From Phycisphaerales bacterium (GTDB lineage: Bacteria > Planctomycetota > Phycisphaerae > Phycisphaerales > SM1A02): a stretch of DNA of 64,000 bases. The stretch lies in NCBI GenBank assembly GCA_029246705.1, contig JAQWMQ010000020.1, positions 17,020-81,019 of the forward strand. The letters are read 5' to 3'. Shown here piece by piece: positions 1 to 8,789 of the stretch. The first letter of the stretch is position 1. Each line of letters begins with the position of its first letter. Made by a program: the position numbers and the translations under genes. A model generated the notes under the pieces. The model made no database searches and was not told the DNA's origin. It saw nothing but the letters and a program-made list of their open reading frames with translations.

Positions 1-41
1 TCGAACGCGCACCACCACTGGGCGGCGTCGAGGAAATGGAA

Positions 42-1022
42 TCAGGATGCGGTGTTTTCCACGGCTTCCTGGACGATGAAACTTCGTGCCCAGCCGATAC
101 CCATCGACACGCCGATGAGCGAACCAGCCACCCAGTCCAGGGGCATCAGGTAGGCAAGCCGGGGAATCTCACCCGTGACCAGCGCGTCCGACAGGGAGCC
201 GCTCCAACCACTGGCGATCACCAGCTGGGCGATGCCACCGAGGAACGGAACGCTGAAGTAGATCAGGATGGGGTCCAGCCGTGGTGCAGCAACGCGACCC
301 GCCATGCCGGCGAAGAAGGACGCCAGGACGACCGCGCCGAGCGCCTGTGCGTTCAGGTTGTCGGCAAGCAGGAGCCAGCTCAAGGGCAGGGCGATGGCAC
401 CACAGGCGAAGGCCATCAGCGAAGGCTTCGAACTCAGCGAGGCGAGGGAACCGACCGATTCGGCTCGCCAGTCATGAGGCACATCGGGCAGACCACCCGA
501 AACCCGCATCACCCACAGGACCAGACCGCCCACCACCAGCGACCAGATCAGGGTCTCGATGCCAAGGGCCCAGAGGGATCCTTCCATCCATGCGAATTCG
601 GAGATGCCGGCGGTACTCAAGGCCAGCACGCCAAACCCCCAGCCGACGACGAAGAGCGCCACCGCAGGGTTCAGCTCACGTGCCAGCAGGTAGGCCAGTC
701 CGGTGTAGACGATCACCAGGACCGCCATCACGATCGCGGTCCAGGCGGGGCTCACTGCCTGGAGGATGGTGGGACCGGCGACGCCGAAGTTGGAAGTCAT
801 GGCGGAGCCGACCGGAATCGCCAGGAGCGAACAGACGATCACCCCCAGCCACAACACGCCGTAGCGGATTCCCAGCGGGCGCTGCTGGTGGACGTTGTCG
901 GCGTCGCCCACCTGGAGGACGTTCGAGTTGATGCCCCCCCCAAAAGGAAGCGGGTCTCCGCCGGCCTGGGCCGGGGATCGGCTGGATTCAGCTGCTGGTC
1001 GGGACTCGTCGTTCTCGGTCAT
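42..1022 (-). CDS. Multi-pass membrane protein of unknown function
   Basis: Protein of 326 residues. About 50 polar N-terminal residues are followed by roughly eight hydrophobic segments (for example GVLWLGVIVCSLLAIPVG, AIVMAVLVIVYTGLAYLL and LIGVSMGIGWA), so it is an integral inner-membrane protein with a cytosolic N-terminal tail. No transporter or enzyme motif was recognised. It is divergent from hutH with only 37 bases between the two start codons. A TAGACT hexamer on the minus strand (1029-1034) lies six bases before the ATG, so a leaderless transcript is possible. The gene model is fairly secure because the hydrophobic pattern is continuous over the whole frame; the function is unknown. 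Confidence 0.8.
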   Translation of the reverse strand: MTENDESRPAAESSRSPAQAGGDPLPFGGGINSNVLQVGDADNVHQQRPLGIRYGVLWLGVIVCSLLAIPVGSAMTSNFGVAGPTILQAVSPAWTAIVMAVLVIVYTGLAYLLARELNPAVALFVVGWGFGVLALSTAGISEFAWMEGSLWALGIETLIWSLVVGGLVLWVMRVSGGLPDVPHDWRAESVGSLASLSSKPSLMAFACGAIALPLSWLLLADNLNAQALGAVVLASFFAGMAGRVAAPRLDPILIYFSVPFLGGIAQLVIASGWSGSLSDALVTGEIPRLAYLMPLDWVAGSLIGVSMGIGWARSFIVQEAVENTAS

Positions 1023-1059
1023 GCAAGCAGTCTACAAACGCCGTAGGCTGGTGGTACCG

Positions 1060-2577
1060 ATGAGCCCCAATGAATCGAAAACGGTGGTCCTGGACGGGCG
1101 TCCCCTGCGGGTCGAGGACGTGGTCGCGGTCGCCCGACACCGCGCCCGGGTCGAGCTTGCGAGCGAGGCCCGCGAGCAGGTCGTCGCCGCGCGGGCCCTC
1201 GTGGCCAGTGCCGCCGATGCCGCGGACCCGGTCTACGGACTCAACACGGGCTTCGGGTCCCTGTCGAAGATCCGGATCGAACTCGAACAGGTCCGCGAGA
1301 TCCAGCGAAACATCGTACGAAGCCATGCCGCCGGCACCGGGGATCCCCTGCCCCGCTCCGTGGTGCGCGGGATGATGCTGCTGCTCGCCGCCAGCCTCGC
1401 GCGGGGTCATTCCGGCGTCCAGCCGGCGACGATCGAACGACTGCTCTGGCACATCAACGAGGACAAGATCCCGATGGTCCCTTCGCGCGGATCCGTCGGC
1501 GCCTCGGGTGACCTTGCACCACTCGCACACGTCGCACTCGCGCTGATCGGTGAAGGCGGCTGCCTCGACGTCGGAGCACCGCGTGCAAGTGCCGAGATCC
1601 TGCAGGAAGCCGGGCTCGAGCCGCTGGTACTCGAGGCGAAGGAAGGCCTCGCCCTGCTGAACGGAACGCACCTGATGGCGGCCAGCGGCGCGCTCTGCGT
1701 GCATGATGCACGGACCCTCGGCGAAGCCGCGATCGGTGCGACCGCACTGAGCATCGATGCCTGTCGTGGTTCCCACGGACCACTCGACGCGCGGATCCAC
1801 GCGATCCGCTGTCAGCCGGGACAGATCGAGGTCGCACGACGGTTGCGCGCACTGCTCGAGGGCAGCGAGATCGTCGAGGCGCACCGCGAGGACGACCCGC
1901 GGGTGCAGGATCCCTACTGCCTGCGCGCGGCACCCCAGGTACTGGGTGCTTCCCTGGACGCGATCGAAAGCGCCTCGAAGGCCATCGAGCAGGAACTCGG
2001 CGCGGTCACCGACAACCCACTGGTCTTTCCCGAGGATGGCGCGATCCTTTCCGGCGGCAACTTCCACGGGATGCCGCTGGCGATCGCCCTGGACACCATG
2101 CGCATTCCGCTGGTCCACCTGGCCGGGATCGCGGAACGACGGGTCTTCTGGGTGCTGTCGGGTCATGACACCGAGAACCCGGTGTCCACCTACCTCGCAC
2201 CCGAACCGGGACTGCACTCCGGCTACATGATCGCGCAGTACACCGCGGCAGCACTCTGCAACGAACTGCAGACGATCGCGAACCCCGCGAGTGTCGGCAA
2301 CATCCCCACCTCGGCGGGCATCGAGGACTACAACTCGATGGGCGCGACCTCGGCGCTGCTGGCACGGCAGTCGGTCCAGCTGGCCCGGGACGTGATCGCG
2401 ATCGAACTGCTGGTGATGACCGAGGCGATGGAGCACCAGCGCCCCCTGCGTTCGGGCAACGGGGTTGAAACAATCGTCCAACACATTCGCGGCGTGGTGC
2501 CCCCGCTGACCCAGGATCGTGCACCTTCCCCAGATATCGCGCGGATAGCGGAATTGATCGCCTCTGGCATGCTCTGA
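1060..2577 (+). CDS. hutH: Histidine ammonia-lyase (histidase)
   Basis: Converts L-histidine to urocanate and ammonia, the first step of histidine degradation. The 505 residues match the usual family length (about 510). The MIO prosthetic group forms autocatalytically from the Ala148-Ser149-Gly150 triad, seen in the family motif GSVGASGDLAPLAH. Other family hallmarks are YGLNTGFG near residue 60 and the later NPLVF and GNFHG segments. The frame is open further upstream, but the ATG at 1060 gives the normal N terminus and avoids overlap with the divergent membrane-protein gene. hutU follows after 19 bases, so the two form an operon. No hutI, hutG or hutC is present, so the rest of the pathway must lie elsewhere. 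Confidence 0.97.
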   Translation: MSPNESKTVVLDGRPLRVEDVVAVARHRARVELASEAREQVVAARALVASAADAADPVYGLNTGFGSLSKIRIELEQVREIQRNIVRSHAAGTGDPLPRSVVRGMMLLLAASLARGHSGVQPATIERLLWHINEDKIPMVPSRGSVGASGDLAPLAHVALALIGEGGCLDVGAPRASAEILQEAGLEPLVLEAKEGLALLNGTHLMAASGALCVHDARTLGEAAIGATALSIDACRGSHGPLDARIHAIRCQPGQIEVARRLRALLEGSEIVEAHREDDPRVQDPYCLRAAPQVLGASLDAIESASKAIEQELGAVTDNPLVFPEDGAILSGGNFHGMPLAIALDTMRIPLVHLAGIAERRVFWVLSGHDTENPVSTYLAPEPGLHSGYMIAQYTAAALCNELQTIANPASVGNIPTSAGIEDYNSMGATSALLARQSVQLARDVIAIELLVMTEAMEHQRPLRSGNGVETIVQHIRGVVPPLTQDRAPSPDIARIAELIASGML

Positions 2578-2596
2578 TGCAAGCTAGAATGGCGTC

Positions 2597-4270
2597 ATGA
2601 CCACTTCCACCACCGCCGCAGGCACCCGAACGATCAAGGCACCACGAGGCAACGAGCTCAGCTGCAAGAGCTGGCAGGCCGAAGGTGCCATGCGCATGCT
2701 CATGAACAACCTCGACCCGGAGGTCGCCGAGCGACCCGAGGATCTCGTGGTCTACGGCGGACGAGGCCAGGCGGCCCGCAGCTGGGAGGCATTCGATGCG
2801 ATCGTCGAGACGCTGAAGACGATGGACGTCGACGAGACCCTGCTGGTCCAGTCGGGCAAGCCCGTCGGAGTCATCAGGACCCACGAGGACGCACCCCGGG
2901 TGATGATCGCCAATTCGAACCTGGTTCCCCACTGGGCGACGCAGGAACACTTCGATGATCTTTCCGCGAAGGGCCTGATGATGTACGGCCAGATGACCGC
3001 GGGGTCCTGGATCTACATCGGCACCCAGGGCATCCTGCAAGGCACCTACGAGACCTATGCGGAATGCGCACGACAGCACTTCGGGGGAACACTCGCCGGC
3101 ACCTTGAACGTCACCGCGGGCTGTGGCGGCATGGGTGGTGCACAGCCACTGGCGATCACCATGAACGAAGGCACCTGCCTCATGGCGGATGTCTGCCTGG
3201 AACGACTCGAGAAGCGCGTGCACGACCGCTACCTCGACGAGATCGAGGAGAACCTCGACGTCGCGATCGACCGGGCCCTCGACTACCGCAAGCAGAAGAA
3301 GGCGCTGTCGATCGGCTACCACGGAAACGCCATCGACCTGCTGAGACGACTCGACGAGCGCGGCATCGTGCCCGACACCCTCACCGACCAGACCTCGGCG
3401 CACGACCCCCTTGCCGGGTACTACCCCGCGGACATGACGCGTGCTGAAGCCGACGAGCTGCGGGAGCGAGACCCCGAGGCCTACGTCGTCCGGTCGATGA
3501 ACTCGATGGAGGAGCATGTCCGGCTGATGGTGAAGCTGCAGGCCGCAGGAGCGAAGACCTTCGACTACGGCAACAACATCAGGCAACGAGCGCTCGACAA
3601 CGGCTTCGAGGACGCCTTCGCGTTTCCAGGATTCGTGCCTGCCTACATCCGGCCGCAGTTCTGCCTGGGACGCGGCCCGTTCCGATGGGCGGCACTGTCC
3701 GGTGACCCCGAGGACATCCGGGTGACCGACGAGGCCCTGATGGAACTCTTCCCCGAGGACACCTCGCTCCACCGCTGGCTGAAGATGGCCCAGAAGCGCG
3801 TCGCCTTCCAGGGACTCCCCTGCCGGATCTGCTGGTTCGGACTCGGTGAACGCGACAAGGCCGGTGTTCTCTTCAACGAACTGGTTCGAACCGGCCGGGT
3901 GAAGGCTCCGCTGGTGATCGGACGCGACCACCTCGACTGTGGAAGCGTGGCCAGTCCGAACCGCGAGACCGAGGGCATGCTCGACGGCACCGATGCGGTG
4001 AGCGACTGGCCACTCCTGAACTTCGCGGCCAACATCGCCTCGGGTGCGAGCTGGGTCAGCTTCCACCACGGCGGCGGGGTCGGCATCGGCTTCAGCCAGC
4101 ACGCCGGCCAGGTCTGCGTCGCCGACGGCACCGAAGCCGCAGCGAAACGCCTGCAGCGCGTGCTCACCAACGACCCGATGATGGGGATCTTCCGACATGC
4201 CGACGCCGGTTACGAGACCGCGATCGACTGCGGGGACCGCAACGAGGTCAAGTTCCCGATCAAACCCTGA
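2597..4270 (+). CDS. hutU: Urocanate hydratase (urocanase)
   Basis: Converts urocanate to 4-imidazolone-5-propionate using tightly bound NAD+, the second step of histidine catabolism. The 557 residues match the family. Recognised blocks include [12 protein letters not shown] near the N terminus, the SGKPVGV segment, the ANSNLVPHW motif, the glycine-rich NAD-binding region around [10 protein letters not shown], and the cysteine-containing segment [13 protein letters not shown] near the active site. The C terminus carries the [15 protein letters not shown] block. It lies directly behind hutH. The ribosome binding site before the ATG is weak, which would fit translational coupling to hutH. Confidence 0.97.
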   Translation: MTTSTTAAGTRTIKAPRGNELSCKSWQAEGAMRMLMNNLDPEVAERPEDLVVYGGRGQAARSWEAFDAIVETLKTMDVDETLLVQSGKPVGVIRTHEDAPRVMIANSNLVPHWATQEHFDDLSAKGLMMYGQMTAGSWIYIGTQGILQGTYETYAECARQHFGGTLAGTLNVTAGCGGMGGAQPLAITMNEGTCLMADVCLERLEKRVHDRYLDEIEENLDVAIDRALDYRKQKKALSIGYHGNAIDLLRRLDERGIVPDTLTDQTSAHDPLAGYYPADMTRAEADELRERDPEAYVVRSMNSMEEHVRLMVKLQAAGAKTFDYGNNIRQRALDNGFEDAFAFPGFVPAYIRPQFCLGRGPFRWAALSGDPEDIRVTDEALMELFPEDTSLHRWLKMAQKRVAFQGLPCRICWFGLGERDKAGVLFNELVRTGRVKAPLVIGRDHLDCGSVASPNRETEGMLDGTDAVSDWPLLNFAANIASGASWVSFHHGGGVGIGFSQHAGQVCVADGTEAAAKRLQRVLTNDPMMGIFRHADAGYETAIDCGDRNEVKFPIKP

Positions 4271-4294
4271 TCGGCGTGGGCTCGATCAATGGGA

Positions 4295-5269
4295 TCAGGC
4301 TCGTTCGACGCAGGCTCGTCGCAGCCGGTCGTTGACCGCACGCCAGAGTCCGTCCGTCAGGGGCGGCATCTCGATCATGATCACCGCACCACCAAGCAGG
4401 TCCGCACGGCGCAGGGCGGCATAGAGCCCCCGGGCGTAGTCCGCCGCGCGTTCGGGCATCTCGATGACCTGGTGCGGCAGGCTTGCTTCCCGGAAACCCA
4501 GTGAAAGAACCACCGCGGGCACCTCGGTCTCCGCCAGCTGCTCGTCGAGTTCATCGGTGCGCACCAGGATCGCAGGCGTGTTCGGGGCGTAGTGTCGCAG
4601 GGAGGTTCCGGGGGCGGCGACCTGCTCGCCGATCACCGGTACCTCGACCCGGGGCAGTTCCTCGCGCAGTTCCGCAAGGGTCACGGCTCCGGGACGCAGC
4701 ACCACCGGAACATCGTCGCTCAAGGCGAGCACCGTCGATTCGATCCCATGACTGCAGGGCCCACCATCAAGCACCGGGAAGGCCTCCGCCGGAAACTCGT
4801 CCAGGACATGCGCCGCGGTGGTCGGTGAGAGCTGCCCGCTTCGGTTCGCGCTTGGTGCCACCAACGGTCGGCCGGCAGCCCGGATCAGTTCAAGCGCGGT
4901 GTCATGCGCCGGTGATCGCAGGGCCACCGTGGGGTGCCCCGAAGTCACGTAGTCGTTGACCCGTCCGCCGTGCCGCAGCACCAGGGTCAGTGGCCCGGGC
5001 CAGAACCGCTCCGCCAGTCGGTCGCAGGTCGCATTCCAGTCGGGGCTCAGTTCGCGGGCCTGTTCAGGTTGGGCCACGTGGACGATCAACGGATTGTCGA
5101 TCGGACGCCCCTTGGTGATGAAGACCTGCCGGACCGCCTCTTCGTTGCGGGAATCCGCGGCAAGGCCGTAGACGGTCTCGGTCGGCATGCCGACGAGCTC
5201 ACCCTGGAGCAGTCGCTCCACCGCCATCGCGATGTTGGCCGACGTGGGTTCGAGGCATCGAGCAGTCAT
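4295..5269 (-). CDS. sua5: L-threonylcarbamoyladenylate synthase (Sua5/YrdC/YwlC)
   Basis: Makes threonylcarbamoyl-AMP from threonine, bicarbonate and ATP, for the t6A37 modification of ANN-decoding tRNAs. The YrdC-type domain (about residues 1-200) shows PTETVYGLAADS, KGRPIDNPLIVHV, FWPGPLTLVL and the SANRSG nucleotide-binding motif. The remaining ~110 residues, starting at PGTSLRHYAPNTP, are the Sua5 C-terminal domain, so this is the long Sua5 form rather than TsaC. Its ATG overlaps the stop of the upstream outer-membrane lipoprotein gene by four bases (ATGA), indicating coupled translation. This is an odd pairing with no known functional link. Confidence 0.95.
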   Translation of the reverse strand: MTARCLEPTSANIAMAVERLLQGELVGMPTETVYGLAADSRNEEAVRQVFITKGRPIDNPLIVHVAQPEQARELSPDWNATCDRLAERFWPGPLTLVLRHGGRVNDYVTSGHPTVALRSPAHDTALELIRAAGRPLVAPSANRSGQLSPTTAAHVLDEFPAEAFPVLDGGPCSHGIESTVLALSDDVPVVLRPGAVTLAELREELPRVEVPVIGEQVAAPGTSLRHYAPNTPAILVRTDELDEQLAETEVPAVVLSLGFREASLPHQVIEMPERAADYARGLYAALRRADLLGGAVIMIEMPPLTDGLWRAVNDRLRRACVERA

Positions 5270-7119
5270 GAGGATCCTCCCGAGGCCTCGGGGCGGGAGG
5301 CACTCTGCAGCGGCGCGGATGTTTCGTCGATCCTAAGTTCGATCCGGTTCATCTGCAGCCCGATCCCCATGGATCGGAAGAGCTGGGCGATCGCGGTGTT
5401 GTAGTCGACCAACGCCTTGACCTCGCGAACCTGGGCGCTGGCCAGTCCGTCCTGTCGCTGGAATTTCAACGCCAGGAACTCCGGCGTGAGCGCCCCCTTG
5501 GTGCGCTCATCCACGAGCAGGGCCCGCAGGTTCTCCGCCTGTGCCAGTCGAAGCGCTCGATACTGCCCGACCAGCATGAAGTTGGATCGAACGTCGCGAA
5601 GGGCGTTCTTCACCAGGAGCACGGTGTCCTGGATCGACTGCTGGTACGCGACGACCGCGGCGGAACGACGAAGACGAGCCTGGCGATAGTAGGCCTCCGC
5701 GGCCCGGTTGCCGATCGCCTGCTCGAACTGGAGCCCCACGATGTAATCGACGAAGTCACCGGAGGTGAGCTCGCCGAAGCTTGACCCGAGCCCGGTGTCG
5801 AGACCGTTCCAGCGCATCTGTCCTTCGAGATCCAACTGGGGCAGGCGTCCGTTGTCGGCGACCACGACGCCGATCGAGGCGTCATCGATCGAGAGCAGCG
5901 AACGGCGCACCATCGGGGCGCGATCGATGCCGACGGCGATCGCCTCCCGCAGGTCGTAGCGCATGGGCTGGTCGGTCATCCAGTCGCTGGGGACCACCAG
6001 CGTCTCCTCCCCCACCGGAAGTTCGGGGTCGTTGACCAGAGCCTTGAGGACATCACTGGCGGCGCGGATGTTCCGCTGTGCGAGGATCAGGTCACCCTTG
6101 CGACGTTCGACCGTCGCGACCGCATCGGCATAGTTGGCGTCGGTGACGTCGAGGTCGCGTCGACGCGAGAGGATGTCACGAACCTCGATCCCGACATCGA
6201 CCAGCCACTGGGCCGCGGCCAGTTGCTGCCGTGCCAGCACCAGATCCCAATACGCGCGTTCGACTTCGGCGATCACCGCGAGAAGCTGGGCGCGCAGATC
6301 CTCGGTGGAGGCCCGGGCGGCGTTGCGGGCAAGTCGGATCTCCGACAGCGCTACATCGCTGCCGAAACCCCGAAGCAGGGGCTGGGTCATGCCCAGGGAA
6401 ACGGCCGTGCCCCAGGCGGGGTCGGGAACGAACTCGATCCCGGGGGAATCGGCGATGTCGTCGTAGTTGATCGAGGTGGAGATCTCGATGGCACCACCGG
6501 TGATCAACCGGTTGCGAAGCCCGGTGTTGATCTCCCATTGCTTGGTGTCCCGGGTCGGGGTGCCCAGTGGCGTGCGCCCGATGCCGGGCGGATCTGAAAA
6601 CGGAACCACCTGCGGCTGGTTCAACCGGACGAACTGGAAGTCGGAGAAGAGGACGGCATCGAAGGCCGCCTGCGCCCACACCACGTCGGTCTCGCTGATG
6701 CCCTGACCGAGCCGGGCCGATTGAGCGGACAGGTTGTTTTCCACCGCGGTGGTGATCGCCGCTCGAAGCCCGAGGGCGACTTCCCGCTGCGGATGGCCCA
6801 GCAGGTCCTCACCGAGATCCAGGCGCAGTCCCGCCCGAGGGGGCTGGGGTCCCAGCTTCTCCAGCTCGGCGCGCCGGGGCGCAAGGGCCCGTTCCACTTC
6901 GGAATCGAGGAACGGCGGACTTTCGAGGGTCGGTTCGGCCTCGAGATGATCGGTTTCACGGGCAATGGCCTGCTGGATCGCCGCCTGGAGGCGAGCAGTG
7001 TCCTCATCCTGCCCATAGGGGGTCTGACAGCCCACCACCACGCCCAGGGCGGCAAGAGCGGTGATTCGGAGTGGACCGAATGAAGACAGGGTGACGGTTC
7101 TGGTGGAAAACCCGGGCAT
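5266..7119 (-). CDS. TolC-like outer-membrane efflux lipoprotein
   Basis: Protein of 617 residues from the ATG at 7119. The frame is open to 7251, but that longer form would overlap the divergent gene. The N terminus is a lipoprotein signal with lipobox VVGC. The body shows the long amphipathic helices and repeated architecture of outer-membrane efflux proteins (OEP/TolC family), with stretches such as LARQQLAAAQW and AEAYYRQARLRRSAAV. It presumably forms a trimeric outer-membrane channel for type I or RND-type export, but no inner-membrane pump or adaptor gene lies nearby. Its stop codon overlaps the start of sua5. Confidence 0.85.
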   Translation of the reverse strand: MPGFSTRTVTLSSFGPLRITALAALGVVVGCQTPYGQDEDTARLQAAIQQAIARETDHLEAEPTLESPPFLDSEVERALAPRRAELEKLGPQPPRAGLRLDLGEDLLGHPQREVALGLRAAITTAVENNLSAQSARLGQGISETDVVWAQAAFDAVLFSDFQFVRLNQPQVVPFSDPPGIGRTPLGTPTRDTKQWEINTGLRNRLITGGAIEISTSINYDDIADSPGIEFVPDPAWGTAVSLGMTQPLLRGFGSDVALSEIRLARNAARASTEDLRAQLLAVIAEVERAYWDLVLARQQLAAAQWLVDVGIEVRDILSRRRDLDVTDANYADAVATVERRKGDLILAQRNIRAASDVLKALVNDPELPVGEETLVVPSDWMTDQPMRYDLREAIAVGIDRAPMVRRSLLSIDDASIGVVVADNGRLPQLDLEGQMRWNGLDTGLGSSFGELTSGDFVDYIVGLQFEQAIGNRAAEAYYRQARLRRSAAVVAYQQSIQDTVLLVKNALRDVRSNFMLVGQYRALRLAQAENLRALLVDERTKGALTPEFLALKFQRQDGLASAQVREVKALVDYNTAIAQLFRSMGIGLQMNRIELRIDETSAPLQSASRPEASGGSS

Positions 7120-7165
7120 GTGTGCGGATGCTAGCACCCTGCGGTGCGATGGGTAGGATGCGTTC

Positions 7166-8593
7166 ATGCGCATCACCACCATTCTCATCGTTTCCAGTCT
7201 GTTCGCCACCTCACTCGCTGCTTCGGGCGTCGCTTCGACGCCGGTGGGCACTCAGGACCAGGGGGCCTCGAGCACCCGGGAATCAGAGCCCTTCTATGCG
7301 ATGGTGAAGGCCAAGAACACCAACGTCCGAACCGCTGCAAGCGTGGAGGGTGGCTACCCGTTCTTCAAGGTGAACGAAGGTGACCTGGTGCACGTGCTCT
7401 ACGAACGCTTCGGATGGTCGCGCATCGTGACCGACACCCCGGTGTTCAAGAAGGCGTTCGGATACGTCGTGGCCGATTCACTGAAGGTCGATGGCAACAC
7501 GGCCACGGTCATTCGCCGAGCCATGTTCAGCGCACCGAACCTCATGCAGGAGAACCGCCCTGCCGTCAGTTGGGAAGGGCTCGACCCCGCCCTCAAGGTC
7601 GGCGCGACCCTCGAACTGATCGAACGAATTCCCGCAACGGCTTCCGGCGACCCGATGAAGTGGAAGGTCCGCATGCCCGCAACCCAGCAAGCATGGATCA
7701 ACTCCGTGTGGTTGCGCAAGGCGAGCACCGAGGAGATCGCGAAGGCGATGCCGAAGCCCGTGAAGCCCACGGAAGTCGCCTCGGTCACCACTGAAAACGC
7801 TTCCACCACCACGACCCCGGACACGACCGCGGACACGACCACCAACACGGCCGCTGCCCCCGAGACGACCACCAACGACGCGGAAACCACGACGACCACG
7901 GTCGCCACGGACGAATCGAACGAGTCCGACGAAGCGGAAACCACGAAGACCCCGGCCGAGTCGAACCTCACCGCCGAGGAAGTCAGGGCAGCCAAACTCG
8001 CGACCCTCGACAAGGCCTTCCGGACGATGCTCAAGGAGCGGATCGAATCAGCTGAACTGGAACTGCTCCAGCAGCAGTTCATGCAGTTCGCCGCAGACCC
8101 CGAAGTCACCGACGTCGAGAAGGCGACCGCCCTCTCCCGAGCCGAGGTGCTTGCCCTCAAGATCGAGGTGCAGGACAACCTGGCCCGACTGCGGGAGATG
8201 AAGGAACGCACCCAGATCGACACCGAGAACATCAACGCGACCAGGGTCGCCATGGATGCACGCGCACCCTACGACGTCCTCGGCCAGCTGAACGCCTCGG
8301 TGGTCTTCGCCGGTGAAGGCACCATGCCCCTCCTCTTCAGGCTCCAGGATCGCTCCGGTGGCCAGACCATCGCCTACATCCGGCCGGACGAGCGATTCGA
8401 CATCGCCGCGATGATCGGTCTCTACGTGGGGATCCTTGGGAACACCAGCTACGACGAGACCCTGCAGCTGAACATCATCACGCCCCGCCGCATCGACCTG
8501 CAGGGCACCCAGAAGCAGTACATCCCCGAGAAAACCCCCGCCGAGCAGCCCAAGGTCGCCGAAGGGACTTCGAACGACGGGGCCGGCGACTGA
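7166..8593 (+). CDS. Exported protein with SH3-like region, Thr-rich linker and coiled coil
   Basis: Protein of 475 residues with an N-terminal signal peptide (MRITTILIVSSLFATSLAAS). Residues ~45-110 resemble a bacterial SH3-type domain (VKAKNTNVRTAAS...GDLVHVLYERFGWSRI, then GYVVADSLKV), usually a cell-wall or ligand-binding module. Residues ~195-260 are a Thr/Ala/Glu low-complexity linker (runs of TTT, TADTTTN). It is followed by a charged alpha-helical segment predicted as coiled coil, then a compact C-terminal domain. No catalytic motif was seen. The function is unknown; a periplasmic scaffold or envelope-associated role is only a guess. It is divergent from the TolC-like gene across 46 bases. 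Confidence 0.8.
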   Translation: MRITTILIVSSLFATSLAASGVASTPVGTQDQGASSTRESEPFYAMVKAKNTNVRTAASVEGGYPFFKVNEGDLVHVLYERFGWSRIVTDTPVFKKAFGYVVADSLKVDGNTATVIRRAMFSAPNLMQENRPAVSWEGLDPALKVGATLELIERIPATASGDPMKWKVRMPATQQAWINSVWLRKASTEEIAKAMPKPVKPTEVASVTTENASTTTTPDTTADTTTNTAAAPETTTNDAETTTTTVATDESNESDEAETTKTPAESNLTAEEVRAAKLATLDKAFRTMLKERIESAELELLQQQFMQFAADPEVTDVEKATALSRAEVLALKIEVQDNLARLREMKERTQIDTENINATRVAMDARAPYDVLGQLNASVVFAGEGTMPLLFRLQDRSGGQTIAYIRPDERFDIAAMIGLYVGILGNTSYDETLQLNIITPRRIDLQGTQKQYIPEKTPAEQPKVAEGTSNDGAGD

Positions 8594-8635
8594 GGGTTTC
8601 GGTACCCGGGAACAAACCCCGACCGGATGGATCTG

Positions 8636-8641
8636 TATACT
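8636..8641 (+). promoter_or_regulatory. Candidate -10 box of tRNA-Ala
   Basis: TATACT lies 14 bases before the mature tRNA 5' end, a plausible sigma70-type -10 hexamer. No good -35 hexamer is visible at 16-18 bases upstream, so the assignment is tentative. Confidence 0.4.
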
Positions 8642-8655
8642 GTGGGACACCCCCT

Positions 8656-8728
8656 GGGGCGTTAGCTCAATTGGGAGAGCACTGCCTTTGCAAGGCAGGG
8701 GTTACCGGTTCGAGCCCGGTACGCTCCA
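8656..8728 (+). tRNA. tRNA-Ala (anticodon TGC)
   Basis: A 73-base cloverleaf. Acceptor arm GGGGCGT pairs with ACGCTCC (one G-U pair). The D arm is GCTC/GAGC. The anticodon arm is CTGCC/GGCAG with loop TTTGCAA (anticodon TGC, alanine). The T arm is ACCGG/CCGGT with loop TTCGAGC, and the discriminator base is A. The 3' CCA is not encoded, so it must be added by a nucleotidyltransferase. A strong hairpin follows six bases later. Confidence 0.97.
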
Positions 8729-8733
8729 TGCAC

Positions 8734-8758
8734 GGAACCCCGCCAACGGCGGGGTTCC
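8734..8758 (+). terminator. Hairpin downstream of tRNA-Ala
   Basis: An 11-bp perfect stem (8734-8744 with 8748-8758) around a three-base loop sits just after the tRNA. There is no U-tract behind it, so it could be a terminator or a processing hairpin for tRNA maturation. Confidence 0.6.
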
Positions 8759-8784
8759 TGTCATGAAGGGGTTCCTGTCATGAA
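8751..8784. repeat. 17-bp perfect tandem duplication
   Basis: Two head-to-tail copies of a 17-base unit (8751-8767 and 8768-8784). The first copy includes the descending arm of the hairpin behind the tRNA. The duplication lies between the tRNA and the 3' end of the convergent beta-helix protein gene. Confidence 0.9.
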
Positions 8785-8789
8785 GAGAT

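Noticed and set aside
2006..4198. 730-codon open frame on the minus strand over hutH-hutU
   Set aside because: It lies antisense to two strongly conserved genes, its product has no signatures and a low-complexity Gly/Ala/Asp/His composition, and GC-rich codon bias alone explains long antisense frames here.
8656..8784. Genomic-island attachment site at tRNA-Ala
   Set aside because: No integrase, no second copy of the tRNA 3' end within the window, and no change in composition next to it.
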